From Rhodospirillales bacterium URHD0017 (GTDB taxonomy: Bacteria > Pseudomonadota > Alphaproteobacteria > Reyranellales > Reyranellaceae), in NCBI GenBank assembly GCA_900110395.1, contig FODP01000006.1, positions 416,821-480,820 of the forward strand: 64,000 nt of DNA, read 5' to 3'. The notes under the pieces are model-generated. The model was given only the letters and a program-made list of their open reading frames with translations, ran no database searches and was not told the DNA's origin. A program made the position numbers and the translations under genes. Of this stretch, positions 45,237 through 53,747 are shown piece after piece (positions within the stretch are counted from its first letter, which is position 1; every line of letters starts with the position of its first letter).

Positions 45237-45773
45237 ATGGGAATGCGTTCGTCGGTCCGGCTTTGGGCAAGCTTCGTCGCCTTGGCGGCCGTCGCCGTGC
45301 CTGTCGCCGCTGCCCCGCAGGCCGTCGACAGGTCGGTCGCGGCCCAGCAGAGGAAGGGCTCGGGCTTGCCGCTGCCGCGTTTTGCCTCGCTGCGGTCCGA
45401 CGAAGTCAATGTCCGGACCGGGCCCGGCTCGCGCTACCCGGTCGACTGGGTATTCAAGCGCAAGGCCATGCCGGTCGAGATCGTCGCGGAGTACGAGAAT
45501 TGGCGGAAAATCCGCGATTGGCAGGGGGCCAGCGGCTGGGTCTACCATAGCCTGCTGAGCGGCAAGCGCTCCTTCATCGTCGCGGCCAAGCCGGCCAGCC
45601 TGCACAAGACGCCCGCAAATTCGGCCGAAGTAGTGGCCAAGCTCGAGCCGGAGGTGACCGGCGAAATCCGCTCCTGCGCCGGCGACTGGTGCCGGGTCAA
45701 GGTGGGCGGCGTCAGCGGCTGGATCGAGCGCACCGGGATGTGGGGCGTCTATAAGTCCGAGCCGATAAACTAG
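45237..45773 (+). CDS. Secreted SH3-domain protein
   Basis: A 178-residue protein with a signal peptide (SVRLWASFVALAAVAVPVAA). It carries two bacterial SH3-like repeats: the first at VNVRTGPGSRYPVDWVFKRK with WQGASGWVYHSLL, the second around LHKTPANSAEVVAKLEPE with CAGDWCRVKVGGVSGWIER. Such proteins bind cell wall or partner proteins in the periplasm. The ATG at 45237 follows an AT-rich TATATAGG stretch. The TonB-like gene begins 35 bp downstream. Confidence 0.88.
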   Translation: MGMRSSVRLWASFVALAAVAVPVAAAPQAVDRSVAAQQRKGSGLPLPRFASLRSDEVNVRTGPGSRYPVDWVFKRKAMPVEIVAEYENWRKIRDWQGASGWVYHSLLSGKRSFIVAAKPASLHKTPANSAEVVAKLEPEVTGEIRSCAGDWCRVKVGGVSGWIERTGMWGVYKSEPIN

Positions 45774-45808
45774 CCGCCCCGTCACCAGGGACGTAAAAAA
45801 GGGTCACC

Positions 45809-46843
45809 GTGGCCCACGCAGTCAGCCTCTCTTACGCGCGCTCCGACCATATGTCGCCCGTCGCCGTGGCGATGACGACGACGCTGCATCTTGCCGTGGC
45901 GGCCGCCCTCTACTGGATTTCGCCGCTCAACTACATCGACACGACGCCGGACCCGATCGCGGTGACCATGGAGCAGGAAGTCCCGCCGCCCAAGGCCGAG
46001 ACGCCGCCACCGACGCCCACCCCGACACCACCGACACCGCCACCTCAGGCCGCGGCGCCAGCCGCCCCGCCTGCGCCGGCCCCGCCCGTTCGCCTGGGAC
46101 TGGCGCCGATCGCGCCCAACCCCAGTCCCGATCCCAAGGCAACGGCTGGCGTCGAGAAGCCGGCACCGCCCAAGCCTGAAACACCGGCCGCCCAAGCCAC
46201 GCAACCCGAACCGCCGAAGGCCGAGCAGCAGCAGGCGCTTGCCACGCCGCCGCCGCCACCCCCGCCGCCGCCGCCGTCACGCACGCTCGAGAGTGAACTG
46301 CCGCCGCTCGACGCACCGCCGCCGCCGCTCACTTCCCAGGAAATCCCAAGGCCGCCAGCGCCGCCGCCGCCCGCTCCCAAAGAGCCGCCACCGACACAGC
46401 AGCGCGTGCAACCGACGCCGCCACCGCAGCGGCCGCCGCAGCAACCACCCGCGCTGCAATCCTCGCCGCTCGCCCATCTGCCGCCGTCACCACGCGACCA
46501 GCAGGCGTCCCGCCAGTCGCCCAACCTCGTCAATCCGGCCGACATGTACGGCACGAGGCGGGCGGAAGAGAAGTACGTCTGGTACATCGCCCAGAGGCTC
46601 TCGCAGCATCAGCAGTTCGTGCGCAACGTCACGGCCGAGGCAGGCAGCCTGGTGCTGCGCATCACGATTGCCCGCGACGGCCGGCTGGTCGATGTCGGCC
46701 TCAGTCGTTCGAGCGGATTGCCGTCGCTGGACAATGTCAGCCTAAACTTGGTCCGCCAGGCAGGCCCTTACATGCCGCTGCCCGACGACATTCCGGGCGG
46801 GCAGCACACCTTCATCCTGCCGCTCAACTTCAAGCGAAACTGA
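45809..46843 (+). CDS. TonB-like energy transducer, proline-rich (first of tandem pair)
   Basis: A 344-residue protein with one N-terminal membrane anchor (MTTTLHLAVAAALYWISPL), a very long Pro/Ala spacer (about residues 60-235) and a C-terminal TonB-like domain (LVLRITIARDGRLVDVGLSR, LPSLDNVSLNLVRQAGPY). TonB proteins span the periplasm and transmit proton-motive force to outer-membrane receptors. The usual Tyr-Pro motif of TonB is replaced by QQFVRNV here. GTG start. No exbB, exbD or receptor gene is adjacent. Confidence 0.8.
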   Translation: MAHAVSLSYARSDHMSPVAVAMTTTLHLAVAAALYWISPLNYIDTTPDPIAVTMEQEVPPPKAETPPPTPTPTPPTPPPQAAAPAAPPAPAPPVRLGLAPIAPNPSPDPKATAGVEKPAPPKPETPAAQATQPEPPKAEQQQALATPPPPPPPPPPSRTLESELPPLDAPPPPLTSQEIPRPPAPPPPAPKEPPPTQQRVQPTPPPQRPPQQPPALQSSPLAHLPPSPRDQQASRQSPNLVNPADMYGTRRAEEKYVWYIAQRLSQHQQFVRNVTAEAGSLVLRITIARDGRLVDVGLSRSSGLPSLDNVSLNLVRQAGPYMPLPDDIPGGQHTFILPLNFKRN

Positions 46844-46895
46844 GCGCCGGCCGGCCAACTGGCCGCCGTCGGCCTGCGGACGTAGAACGATCACC

Positions 46896-47798
46896 GTGAC
46901 CGACGCCACCATCGTCCATCCGCGCGTGGAGCACATGCCGCCGGCCGCCGTGGCGCTGGCGGTGCTGCTGCACGCCCTAATCGGCGTCGGGATCTGGTGG
47001 CTCTCGCCCTTGCAGCCCAGCGAATCGCAGGAAGAGCCGATCATGGTGATGTTCGACAGCTCGCCGTCGAATGTTGGGCTGCAGGATCCGGCAAGGACCG
47101 GACCACCGGCCGAATCGCAGGCCGCAAGCCCGGCGCCGTCGACCGAGCCCAATCGCGAACCCGAGCAGCAGCAGGCGCTGGCGCCCGCGCAGCCGTCGAG
47201 CGAGCCCGCACAACCCGCGCAGCCGTCGCCGGCCATGCCGCAGCCCGAGCCGGTGCCGACGTTGCCGATCTATGAATTCTCCGTGCCGCCGGTGCCCGAG
47301 CCGCCGCCGGCGCCGACCTCGCGCGACTTTCCCAAGCCGCCCGCCGCCGCGCCGCCAAGGCCCGCGCAGCGCACACCCCCTGTGCCGCCGCGGCCGGGGC
47401 CGCCGGCGCAGCAGAGGCCGGCTGCGGAGGCGCCGGCGTCGATGCCTGCTCCTTTGCCTGGTCCAAATCCGGCAGACCAGTTCGCCGGGCAGGGACGGCA
47501 GCGCAACGACTACCTGTCCCGCGTCTTTCGCCATCTCGAGCGCTATCGCGTCTATCCGCCAGTGGCGCAGCAGAACAACCAGAGCGGCCGCGTCGTGACC
47601 CGCGTCACCATCAGTCGCGACGGCGGCCTGGTCGATGCCCGCATCGACACGTCCAGCGGCTGGGCCCTCATCGACTCCGCCGAGCTCGACGCCATCCGCA
47701 AGGCGGCGCCGTTTCCGCCGGTGCCCAGCGACATGCCTGGCGATCCCGTGATCCTGATCCTGCGGATGAACTACGACCGGCCGGGACGCCGGCGCTGA
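46896..47798 (+). CDS. TonB-like energy transducer (second of tandem pair)
   Basis: A 300-residue protein with the same layout as its upstream neighbour: anchor (PPAAVALAVLLHALIGVGIW), Pro-rich spacer and C-terminal TonB domain. Here the domain is closer to the family, with YRVYPPVAQQNNQSGRVVTR, ISRDGGLVDARIDTSSG and ELDAIRKAAPFPPVPSD. The two genes look like a diverged tandem duplication. GTG start. It is convergent with the DUF3501 gene, with 4 bp between stops. Confidence 0.85.
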   Translation: MTDATIVHPRVEHMPPAAVALAVLLHALIGVGIWWLSPLQPSESQEEPIMVMFDSSPSNVGLQDPARTGPPAESQAASPAPSTEPNREPEQQQALAPAQPSSEPAQPAQPSPAMPQPEPVPTLPIYEFSVPPVPEPPPAPTSRDFPKPPAAAPPRPAQRTPPVPPRPGPPAQQRPAAEAPASMPAPLPGPNPADQFAGQGRQRNDYLSRVFRHLERYRVYPPVAQQNNQSGRVVTRVTISRDGGLVDARIDTSSGWALIDSAELDAIRKAAPFPPVPSDMPGDPVILILRMNYDRPGRRR

Positions 47799-47802
47799 CG
47801 GA

Positions 47803-48390
47803 TCAGGCGAAGTCGCTCGACAGCGCCTGTCGAACGGCCGGCGGCATCACCGCCATATGGCCGTAGTTGGGATGATCGAAGCCCACCACGACATCCCCCG
47901 CACCGCCGCGGAAGGCCGCGACCTGGGCCGCGGTGAAGGCAAAGCGGATGAACTGCACCGACGAGGCCTTGCCGTCGTCGCGCGAGCGCTCCTGGTCGCC
48001 CTCGGGCACGCCGCGCACCACCTCGCCGCCGACACGAATGAAGGCCTGGTTCTCGACGCCGCCCAGCATCGCCAGCACGCGGGCGCGACGGATCGGATCG
48101 TCGATCTCGAACATCACCGTGGCGACCAGCTCGCTGCCCTGCGGGATCAGCGGATTGTAGGCCGCCAGCTCGTCGGGGATCTGCGCCGGGCCGCCCTTCT
48201 CGATGAAGAGCATCTCGTGCACCTGGTGCAGCATGGTCTCGTAGGATTCAAAATAGAAAGTCGCGAAGGGCCCGACTTCCAGCCGGCGGTTCTTCTTGAT
48301 CTCGGAAATCTGCCGGCGGCGCTCGGCGCGCACCTTCACGTATTCGGTGAGCGGCAGGATGGCGGAGACTTCGATCGCACGCGGCGTCAT
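47803..48390 (-). CDS. DUF3501 family protein
   Basis: A 195-residue protein of the DUF3501 family, which typically occurs with rubrerythrin and a heterodisulfide-reductase-like Fe-S protein. Characteristic segments are EYVKVRAERRRQISEIKKNRR, read here as EYVKVRAERRRQISEIKK, then GPFATFYFESYETMLHQVHE and DDGKASSVQFIRF. No catalytic motif is known. The ATG at 48390 overlaps the upstream Fe-S gene by 4 bp, so the two are coupled. The family is suspected to act in peroxide or iron stress. Confidence 0.9.
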   Translation of the reverse strand: MTPRAIEVSAILPLTEYVKVRAERRRQISEIKKNRRLEVGPFATFYFESYETMLHQVHEMLFIEKGGPAQIPDELAAYNPLIPQGSELVATVMFEIDDPIRRARVLAMLGGVENQAFIRVGGEVVRGVPEGDQERSRDDGKASSVQFIRFAFTAAQVAAFRGGAGDVVVGFDHPNYGHMAVMPPAVRQALSSDFA

Positions 48391-49742
48391 GGCTTCACCG
48401 TCAGTCCATAGGCCTGCGCCATCAGCTCGATCGGATGACTGGCGCGCGAAGGCTTCAGCGTCTGATCGCCCGCCGTCATCTCCATCACCTGCATCAGGTG
48501 ATCGGCGGCCAGCGGACATTCCGAGGCGACGAAGCTGGTATCGTTCTTGATGGCGGCCTGCGCAGCGGGCTTGCCGACCTTCACCGCCGTCTCGAAATTC
48601 TCGGTGCGCGCGCCCCAGATGCCGCCATGGCCGCTGCAGCGCTCGATCACCGCGACACGCGTCTTGGGCACCAGGCGCAGCATCTCGGCCGCCTTGGCGC
48701 CCATGTTCTGCGCCCGCGCATGGCAGGCGAGATGGACGCTGACACCGCCTTCGAGGGTCTGCAGGCCGGGCGCCAGGCCCTCCTTCTTGGCGATGTCGAC
48801 GACGTATTCGGAGATGTCGAACGTCGCCTGGGCAAGCCGGTCGACCGCGGGATCCTTGGGCAGGATCAGCGGCCATTCGAACTTCAGCATGAGCGCACAG
48901 GACGGCGTCAGTGCGATCACGTCGTAGCCCTTGTCGACCCAGGGCAACAGCGCCTCCGTCACCTGGCGCGCGGCGGCGGCGACGCCTTCGAGATCGCCCA
49001 GCTCGAGCTTCGGCATACCGCAGCAATGCGGATGAACGACCTCGGTTGCGACGCCATTCCTGGCCAGCACCGCGCGCGCGGCGGCGCCGATGCCGGTGTT
49101 GTTGTAGTTCACGAAGCAGGTGGCGTAGAGCACCGCCTTGCGCTTGCCGAAGGCGGGCGCCGCCTCGTTGATCTCCGCACCCTCGCGCGCGGCGCGAATC
49201 ACGAAGGTCTCGCCGGCATATTGCGGCAGACGCGCGCCGTGATGGATGCCGGCCCACTTCTCGATGGCGGGACGCGTCAGCTTGTTGTGCTCGTCGCTCG
49301 CCCAGTTGGCGAGGCCCGCGGTGAAGGTGCCGAGCCGGCCGGTGCGATCGGTCTCGGCGAGCTGGGCCTCGACGAAGTCGATGCCTTCGTTGCGCGCCTT
49401 CACGGCGCGATGACGCAGCATGAGATGCGGGAAGTCGAGCGCCCATTCGTGCGGCGGCACGTAGGGGCACTTGGTCATGAAGCACATGTCGCAGAGCGTG
49501 CAGGCTTCTTCGACCGAGGCGTAGTCTTCCTTCTTGACGCCGTCGAGCTCGCCGGTCGGCCCGTTGTCTATGAGGTCGAAGAGACGCGGGAAGGAATCGC
49601 AGAGATTGAAGCAGCGCCGGCAGCCGTGACAGATGTCGAAGGTGCGCTCCATTTCCTTCTCGAGCGCCTTCTCATCCCAGAACCAGGGATTCTGCCAGTC
49701 CAGGGCATGGCGGACGGGGGCTTCGAGGCTGCCTTCGCGCAT
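48387..49742 (-). CDS. Heterodisulfide reductase-like Fe-S oxidoreductase (GlpC-like)
   Basis: A 451-residue protein with two N-terminal 4Fe-4S motifs, CHGCRRCFNLC and CTLCDMCFMTKC, followed by two CCG-type domains. The first has HPHCCGMPKLELG; the second is degenerate (ACHARAQNMG, RCSGHGGIWG). This is the layout of GlpC and HdrD-type electron carriers. With rubrerythrin and DUF3501 it may supply electrons for peroxide reduction. Rubrerythrin lies 88 bp upstream and a terminator-like hairpin lies between them. The start at 49742 has no strong competitor. Confidence 0.9.
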   Translation of the reverse strand: MREGSLEAPVRHALDWQNPWFWDEKALEKEMERTFDICHGCRRCFNLCDSFPRLFDLIDNGPTGELDGVKKEDYASVEEACTLCDMCFMTKCPYVPPHEWALDFPHLMLRHRAVKARNEGIDFVEAQLAETDRTGRLGTFTAGLANWASDEHNKLTRPAIEKWAGIHHGARLPQYAGETFVIRAAREGAEINEAAPAFGKRKAVLYATCFVNYNNTGIGAAARAVLARNGVATEVVHPHCCGMPKLELGDLEGVAAAARQVTEALLPWVDKGYDVIALTPSCALMLKFEWPLILPKDPAVDRLAQATFDISEYVVDIAKKEGLAPGLQTLEGGVSVHLACHARAQNMGAKAAEMLRLVPKTRVAVIERCSGHGGIWGARTENFETAVKVGKPAAQAAIKNDTSFVASECPLAADHLMQVMEMTAGDQTLKPSRASHPIELMAQAYGLTVKP

Positions 49743-49781
49743 GACGGTGTCGTTTCTCTATCGGTCAATCGTTAGCAGGAC

Positions 49782-49810
49782 AAAAAAGGGGACCCGGTGA
49801 GGGCCCCCTT
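49782..49810 (-). terminator. Terminator-like hairpin after rubrerythrin
   Basis: On the minus strand AAGGGGGCCC and GGGTCCCCTT pair across a TCACC loop with one G-T pair, followed by a run of T. It lies about 20 bp after the rubrerythrin stop and 40 bp before the Fe-S gene, so partial termination could make rubrerythrin mRNA more abundant. Confidence 0.75.
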
Positions 49811-49830
49811 CTCACAGAGCCAGGAAAGGC

Positions 49831-50250
49831 TCAGGCCATCGTGTCGAGGGCCTTCTGGAAGCGGCCGGCGTGGCTCTTCTCGGCCTTGGCCAGGGTCTCG
49901 AACCAGTCGGCGATCTCGGCAAAGCCTTCCTCGCGCGCGGTGCGCGCCATGCCCGGATACATGTCGGTGTACTCGTGCGTCTCGCCCGCGATCGCGGCCT
50001 TGAGGTTGGAGCCGGTGGGGCCGATCGGCAGGCCGGTCGCCGGATCGCCGCTCACTTCGAGGAATTCGAGATGGCCGTGCGCGTGGCCGGTCTCGCCTTC
50101 CGCGGTCGAGCGGAACACGGCGGCGACGTCGTTGTAGCCTTCGACGTCGGCCTTCTGGGCGAAGTAGAGATACCGGCGGTTCGCCTGGCTCTCGCCCGCG
50201 AATGCAGCCTTCAGATTGTCCTCGGTCTTGGATCCCTTGAGGTTCGCCAT
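49831..50250 (-). CDS. Rubrerythrin
   Basis: A 139-residue rubrerythrin with the ferritin-like diiron domain only; the C-terminal rubredoxin module is missing. Iron ligands are expected in [35 protein letters not shown] and [10 protein letters not shown]. It reduces hydrogen peroxide and needs an external electron donor, possibly the neighbouring Fe-S protein. An Irr-type palindrome and a sigma-70-like promoter lie upstream. The start ATG is preceded by AAGGAGAAGAGCC. Confidence 0.93.
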   Translation of the reverse strand: MANLKGSKTEDNLKAAFAGESQANRRYLYFAQKADVEGYNDVAAVFRSTAEGETGHAHGHLEFLEVSGDPATGLPIGPTGSNLKAAIAGETHEYTDMYPGMARTAREEGFAEIADWFETLAKAEKSHAGRFQKALDTMA

Positions 50251-50309
50251 GGCTCTTCTCCTTGCTTGTAAGGCGTGTCGATCGGCGCGCGGCCGATCTG
50301 GCGGGCGCG

Positions 50310-50339
50310 ATATTGGGACAGCCGGCGCGACCCCGTCAA
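50310..50339 (-). promoter_or_regulatory. Candidate promoter of the rubrerythrin operon
   Basis: On the minus strand the -35 TTGACG (50334-50339) is followed after 18 bp by CAATAT (50310-50315), which fits 3 of 6 positions of the -10. The Irr-like box sits 4 bp upstream of the -35. The start site would be near 50303. Confidence 0.45.
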
Positions 50340-50343
50340 GTTG

Positions 50344-50360
50344 TTTAGAACAGTTCTAAG
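50344..50360 (-). promoter_or_regulatory. Irr (ICE) box upstream of rubrerythrin
   Basis: TTTAGAACAGTTCTAAG is a 7-3-7 palindrome (one mismatch) that matches the published alphaproteobacterial Irr motif TTTAGAA-N3-TTCTAAA. It lies 94 bp upstream of the rubrerythrin start, just upstream of the candidate -35, and the irr gene itself is the next gene. Irr acts under iron limitation and represses iron-storage and iron-rich enzyme genes. The location upstream of the -35 would also allow activation. Confidence 0.75.
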
Positions 50361-50397
50361 AACTGCAAGCGACTCGCAAGTAGCGCCTCAAAAGGCG

Positions 50398-50805
50398 CTA
50401 TCGACGCACTCGCACGATGACGTCGACCCGGGCCATGCGCGTGCCCTTGGGCGGCGTCGGCAGGCCGGCGATGGTGACTTTTTCCGACGGGAAGTCGTGC
50501 AGCTCGCCATCGTTCTCGACGAAGAAATGATGGTGATGGCCGGTATTGGTGTCGAAATACGACCGGCCCGGCGCGACCACGACTTCGCGCAGCAGCCCGG
50601 CGTCGCGGAACTGGTTCAGCGCATTGTAGACCGTGGCCAGCGACACCGGCATGCGCGTGGCCTTGACCTCGGCATGCAGGCTTTCGGCCGTGACATGGCG
50701 GTGGTCGCCCTCGAACAGCAGGCGCGCCAAGGCCACCCGCTGGCGGGTGGGGCGCAAACCGGCCTCGCGCAGGCGGGCCGTGAAGTCGGGGCTGGTACCG
50801 GACAT
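50398..50805 (-). CDS. irr: Fur-family iron response regulator Irr
   Basis: A protein of about 135 residues of the Irr subgroup. The winged helix contains GLRPTRQRVALARLLF and MPVSLATVYNALNQFRDAGLL. The metal/heme site is TGHHHHFFVENDGELHDFP. There is no Cys, so the Fur structural CxxC zinc site is absent and so is the N-terminal heme motif of Bradyrhizobium Irr. Irr senses heme or iron status. It is divergent from fabA, an arrangement seen in other Alphaproteobacteria. An ATG at 50817 would add four residues. A small hairpin (50381-50400) overlaps the stop. Confidence 0.92.
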   Translation of the reverse strand: MSGTSPDFTARLREAGLRPTRQRVALARLLFEGDHRHVTAESLHAEVKATRMPVSLATVYNALNQFRDAGLLREVVVAPGRSYFDTNTGHHHHFFVENDGELHDFPSEKVTIAGLPTPPKGTRMARVDVIVRVRR

Positions 50806-50939
50806 TGTGACGCCCATATGTAAGCAGCCGAAAGCGGCGTGAAAAGGGCCGTTTGACCCCGATTCGGCGGTTTGCGCTGGACGGCGGGCCTCCTTATTCT
50901 GACCCCGATCCCGGTTTCGGGCGGCGTGGGACGGTGAGC

Positions 50940-51473
50940 GTGAGCGACAAGAAGAGCAGCTACACTTTCGAGGATCTGATCGAGTGCGCGCGGGGACGGC
51001 TGTTCGGGCCGGGCAACGCGCAATTGCCGTTGCCGCCCATGCTGATGCTCGACCGCATCGTGAAGATCGCCGAGACCGGCGGCAATTTCGGCAAGGGCGA
51101 GATCGTGGCCGAGCTCGATATCAAGCCGGACCTTTGGTTCTTCGACTGCCATTTCAAGGGCGACCCGGTGATGCCGGGCTGCCTGCCGCTCGATGCCCTG
51201 TGGCAGTGCCTGGGCTTCTTCCTGGGCTGGATGAAGGCCCCCGGCCGCGGCCGGGCGCTGGGCGTGAGCGAGGTCAAGTTCACCGGCATGATCGTGCCGA
51301 CGGTCAAGAAGCTCACTTTCCATGTGCACCTCAAGCGCGTGATGCTGCGCAAGCTGGTCCTGGGCATCGCCGACGGCTTCGTGCATGCCGATGGCAAGCC
51401 GGTCTACGAGGCCATGGGCCTCAAGGTCGGACTGTTCCTGGACGCCGCCGAAGTTCCGGCAGCAGCGAGCTGA
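50940..51473 (+). CDS. fabA: 3-hydroxydecanoyl-ACP dehydratase/isomerase FabA
   Basis: A 177-residue hotdog-fold dehydratase/isomerase that creates the cis double bond in anaerobic unsaturated fatty acid synthesis. The active site lies in [20 protein letters not shown], with the catalytic His and the Asp further on. The family N-terminus is [18 protein letters not shown], which fixes the GTG at 50940; a GTG at 50934 would add two residues. It leads fabB by 4 bp and fabI. Confidence 0.96.
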   Translation: MSDKKSSYTFEDLIECARGRLFGPGNAQLPLPPMLMLDRIVKIAETGGNFGKGEIVAELDIKPDLWFFDCHFKGDPVMPGCLPLDALWQCLGFFLGWMKAPGRGRALGVSEVKFTGMIVPTVKKLTFHVHLKRVMLRKLVLGIADGFVHADGKPVYEAMGLKVGLFLDAAEVPAAAS

Positions 51474-51477
51474 CCGC

Positions 51478-52716
51478 ATGAAACGTGTCGTCGTCACCGG
51501 CCTGGGAGTCGTCTCCTCGATCGGCAACAACGTCGCCGAGGTCACGAAATCGTTGCGCGAGGGCAAGTCGGGCATCGAGTTCATGCCGCAGTACAGGGAG
51601 CTGGGCTTCCGCAGCCAGGTCGCCGGCACGCTGAAGATCAACGTCGACGAGATGGTCGACCGGCGCCTGCGCCGTTTCATGGGCGATGGCGCGGCCTACG
51701 CCTGGCTCGCCATGAAGCAGGCGATCGAGGATGCCGGGCTCGGCGAGGCCGAGATCTCCAACAACCGCACCGGCGTGATCGCGGGCTCGGGTGGGCCGAC
51801 CACCGGCGCCATCGTGCAATCGGCCATCATCGCCAAGGAGAAGGGGCCCAAGCGTGTCGGTCCGTTCATGGTGCCGCGCGCCATGTCGAGCACCGTCTCG
51901 GCCAACCTCGCGACCGCCTACAAGATCAAAGGGCTCAGCTACTCGATCAGCTCGGCCTGCTCGACCTCGGCGCACTGCATCGGCAACGCCGTCGAATGCA
52001 TCCAGCTCGGCAAGGCTGACCGCATGTTCGCAGGCGGCGGCGAGGAGCTCGACTGGACCCTGTCGGTGCTGTTCGACGCCATGGGCGCCATGTCGTCCAA
52101 GTACAACGACACGCCGGAACGCGCGAGCCGCGCCTACGACAAGGGCCGCGACGGTTTCGTGATCTCGGGCGGCGGCGGCATCCTGGTGCTGGAAGACCTG
52201 GAAGTGGCCCGCGCGCGCGGCGCCAAGATCTATGCCGAGGTCGTGGGCTACGGCGCCACCTCCGACGGCGCCGACATGGTGGCGCCCTCGGGCGAAGGCG
52301 CGGTGCGCTGCATGAAGCTCGCCATCGACGGCTTCCCGGGGGCGGCGCGGCGCAATGCGCCGGTCGACTACATCAACACTCACGGCACTTCCACGCCGGT
52401 CGGCGACATCACCGAGCTCGATGCCATCCGTGCCGCCTTCGGCAACAACAAGCTGCCGGCCGTCAGCTCGACCAAGTCGTTGACCGGCCACAGCCAGGGC
52501 GCCACCGGCGCGCACGAGGCGGTGTACTCGCTGCTGATGCTGAAGGAAGACTTCGTCGCGGCCTCAGCCAACATCGAGAATGTCGACCCCGGCGTCGGCG
52601 ACTATCCGATCGCGCGCCAGCGCATCGACAATGCGGGACTGCAGACCGTGATGTCGAACAGCTTCGGCTTCGGCGGCACCAACGCCTGCCTGCTGTTCTC
52701 GCGTTACGACAATTGA
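51478..52716 (+). CDS. fabB: 3-oxoacyl-ACP synthase I (FabB)
   Basis: A 412-residue thiolase-fold condensing enzyme. The catalytic Cys is in [14 protein letters not shown], and the two His are in [12 protein letters not shown] and [15 protein letters not shown]. It elongates the unsaturated intermediates produced by FabA. The C-terminus has [13 protein letters not shown]. It is coupled to fabA (4 bp gap) and precedes fabI by 78 bp. Confidence 0.96.
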   Translation: MKRVVVTGLGVVSSIGNNVAEVTKSLREGKSGIEFMPQYRELGFRSQVAGTLKINVDEMVDRRLRRFMGDGAAYAWLAMKQAIEDAGLGEAEISNNRTGVIAGSGGPTTGAIVQSAIIAKEKGPKRVGPFMVPRAMSSTVSANLATAYKIKGLSYSISSACSTSAHCIGNAVECIQLGKADRMFAGGGEELDWTLSVLFDAMGAMSSKYNDTPERASRAYDKGRDGFVISGGGGILVLEDLEVARARGAKIYAEVVGYGATSDGADMVAPSGEGAVRCMKLAIDGFPGAARRNAPVDYINTHGTSTPVGDITELDAIRAAFGNNKLPAVSSTKSLTGHSQGATGAHEAVYSLLMLKEDFVAASANIENVDPGVGDYPIARQRIDNAGLQTVMSNSFGFGGTNACLLFSRYDN

Positions 52717-52794
52717 CGTCGTGCGCGTTGCTGAAACGTCGGGCAACAATTTGTCATTTTCGCTGAACGTCCAATCCAACTAAGAAGAGGCATC

Positions 52795-53703
52795 ATGCCC
52801 ATCGACCGGACCCTCTCGGCCGCCCCCGATGCTTCCGGCGGCGGGACGGCAAGCCCCTCTCCCCGCACGCTATCCAAGGCGGTCGACCTCCCCGAAGTCC
52901 CGAAATTGATGGCCGGCAAGCGCGGCCTGGTGATGGGCGTGGCCAATGATCGCTCGATCGCCTGGGGCATCGCCGCGGCGCTGCATGCGGCGGGCGCGGA
53001 GATGGCCTTCACCTACCAGGGGGGCGCGTTCGGCAAGCGCGTCCTGCCCATGGTCGAGAAGCTGGGATCGAAGATCGTCGAGGAGGCCGACGTCGAGAAC
53101 GAGGAAAGCCTCGATCGGCTGTTCGCCCGTCTGCAGAAGGAATGGGGCCGGCTCGACTTCGTGGTCCATTCCATCGCCTTCTCCGACAAGGAGGAGCTGA
53201 AGGGCCGCTACGTCGACACCACCAAGGCCAACTTCCAGCGCAGCCTCACCATCTCCTGTTATTCCTTCACCGAGATCGCGCGCCGCGCGCTGCCGCTGAT
53301 GACCGAAGGCGGCAGCCTGATCACGCTGACGTACGAGGGCGCCACGCGCGTGATGCCGTCCTACAATGTGATGGGCGTGGCCAAGGCCGCTCTCGAGGCG
53401 AGCGTGCGCTATCTTGCGGCCGACCTCGGCCCGCAGGGCGTGCGCGTGAACGCGATCTCCGCCGGCCCGATGCGCACCCTGGCCGGCGCGGTGATCGGCA
53501 GCGCCCGCTACGTCTATCGCGTGTCGCGCGAGGCCTCGCCCTTGCGGCGCAATGTCGAGCTGACGGACGTCGGCGGCGCGGGCCTCTACCTGCTGTCCGA
53601 CCTCAGCGCCGGCGTCACCGGCACGGTCCACTACGTCGATGCCGGCTACCACGCCATCGGCATGCCGCCGGCGCGGCCGGGCGACAACGGAAGCTCGGAC
53701 TAA
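52795..53703 (+). CDS. fabI: Enoyl-ACP reductase I (FabI) with N-terminal extension
   Basis: A 302-residue SDR enzyme that completes each fatty acid elongation cycle. The cofactor segment is GKRGLVMGVANDRSIAWGIA, FVVHSIAFSDKEELKGRYVD precedes the active site, and the YX6K catalytic pair lies in YNVMGVAKAALE. The conserved FabI start (LMAGKRGLVMGV) is preceded by about 37 extra residues rich in Ser, Pro and Ala. The ATG at 52795 has AGAGG upstream. A later start at the Met of KLMAGKR would give a normal-length protein, but it lacks a clear ribosome binding site. Confidence 0.94.
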   Translation: MPIDRTLSAAPDASGGGTASPSPRTLSKAVDLPEVPKLMAGKRGLVMGVANDRSIAWGIAAALHAAGAEMAFTYQGGAFGKRVLPMVEKLGSKIVEEADVENEESLDRLFARLQKEWGRLDFVVHSIAFSDKEELKGRYVDTTKANFQRSLTISCYSFTEIARRALPLMTEGGSLITLTYEGATRVMPSYNVMGVAKAALEASVRYLAADLGPQGVRVNAISAGPMRTLAGAVIGSARYVYRVSREASPLRRNVELTDVGGAGLYLLSDLSAGVTGTVHYVDAGYHAIGMPPARPGDNGSSD

Positions 53704-53747
53704 GCGCGGGAGAGGCGATACGGCCGGAAAGGCGCTAGACTGCGGCC

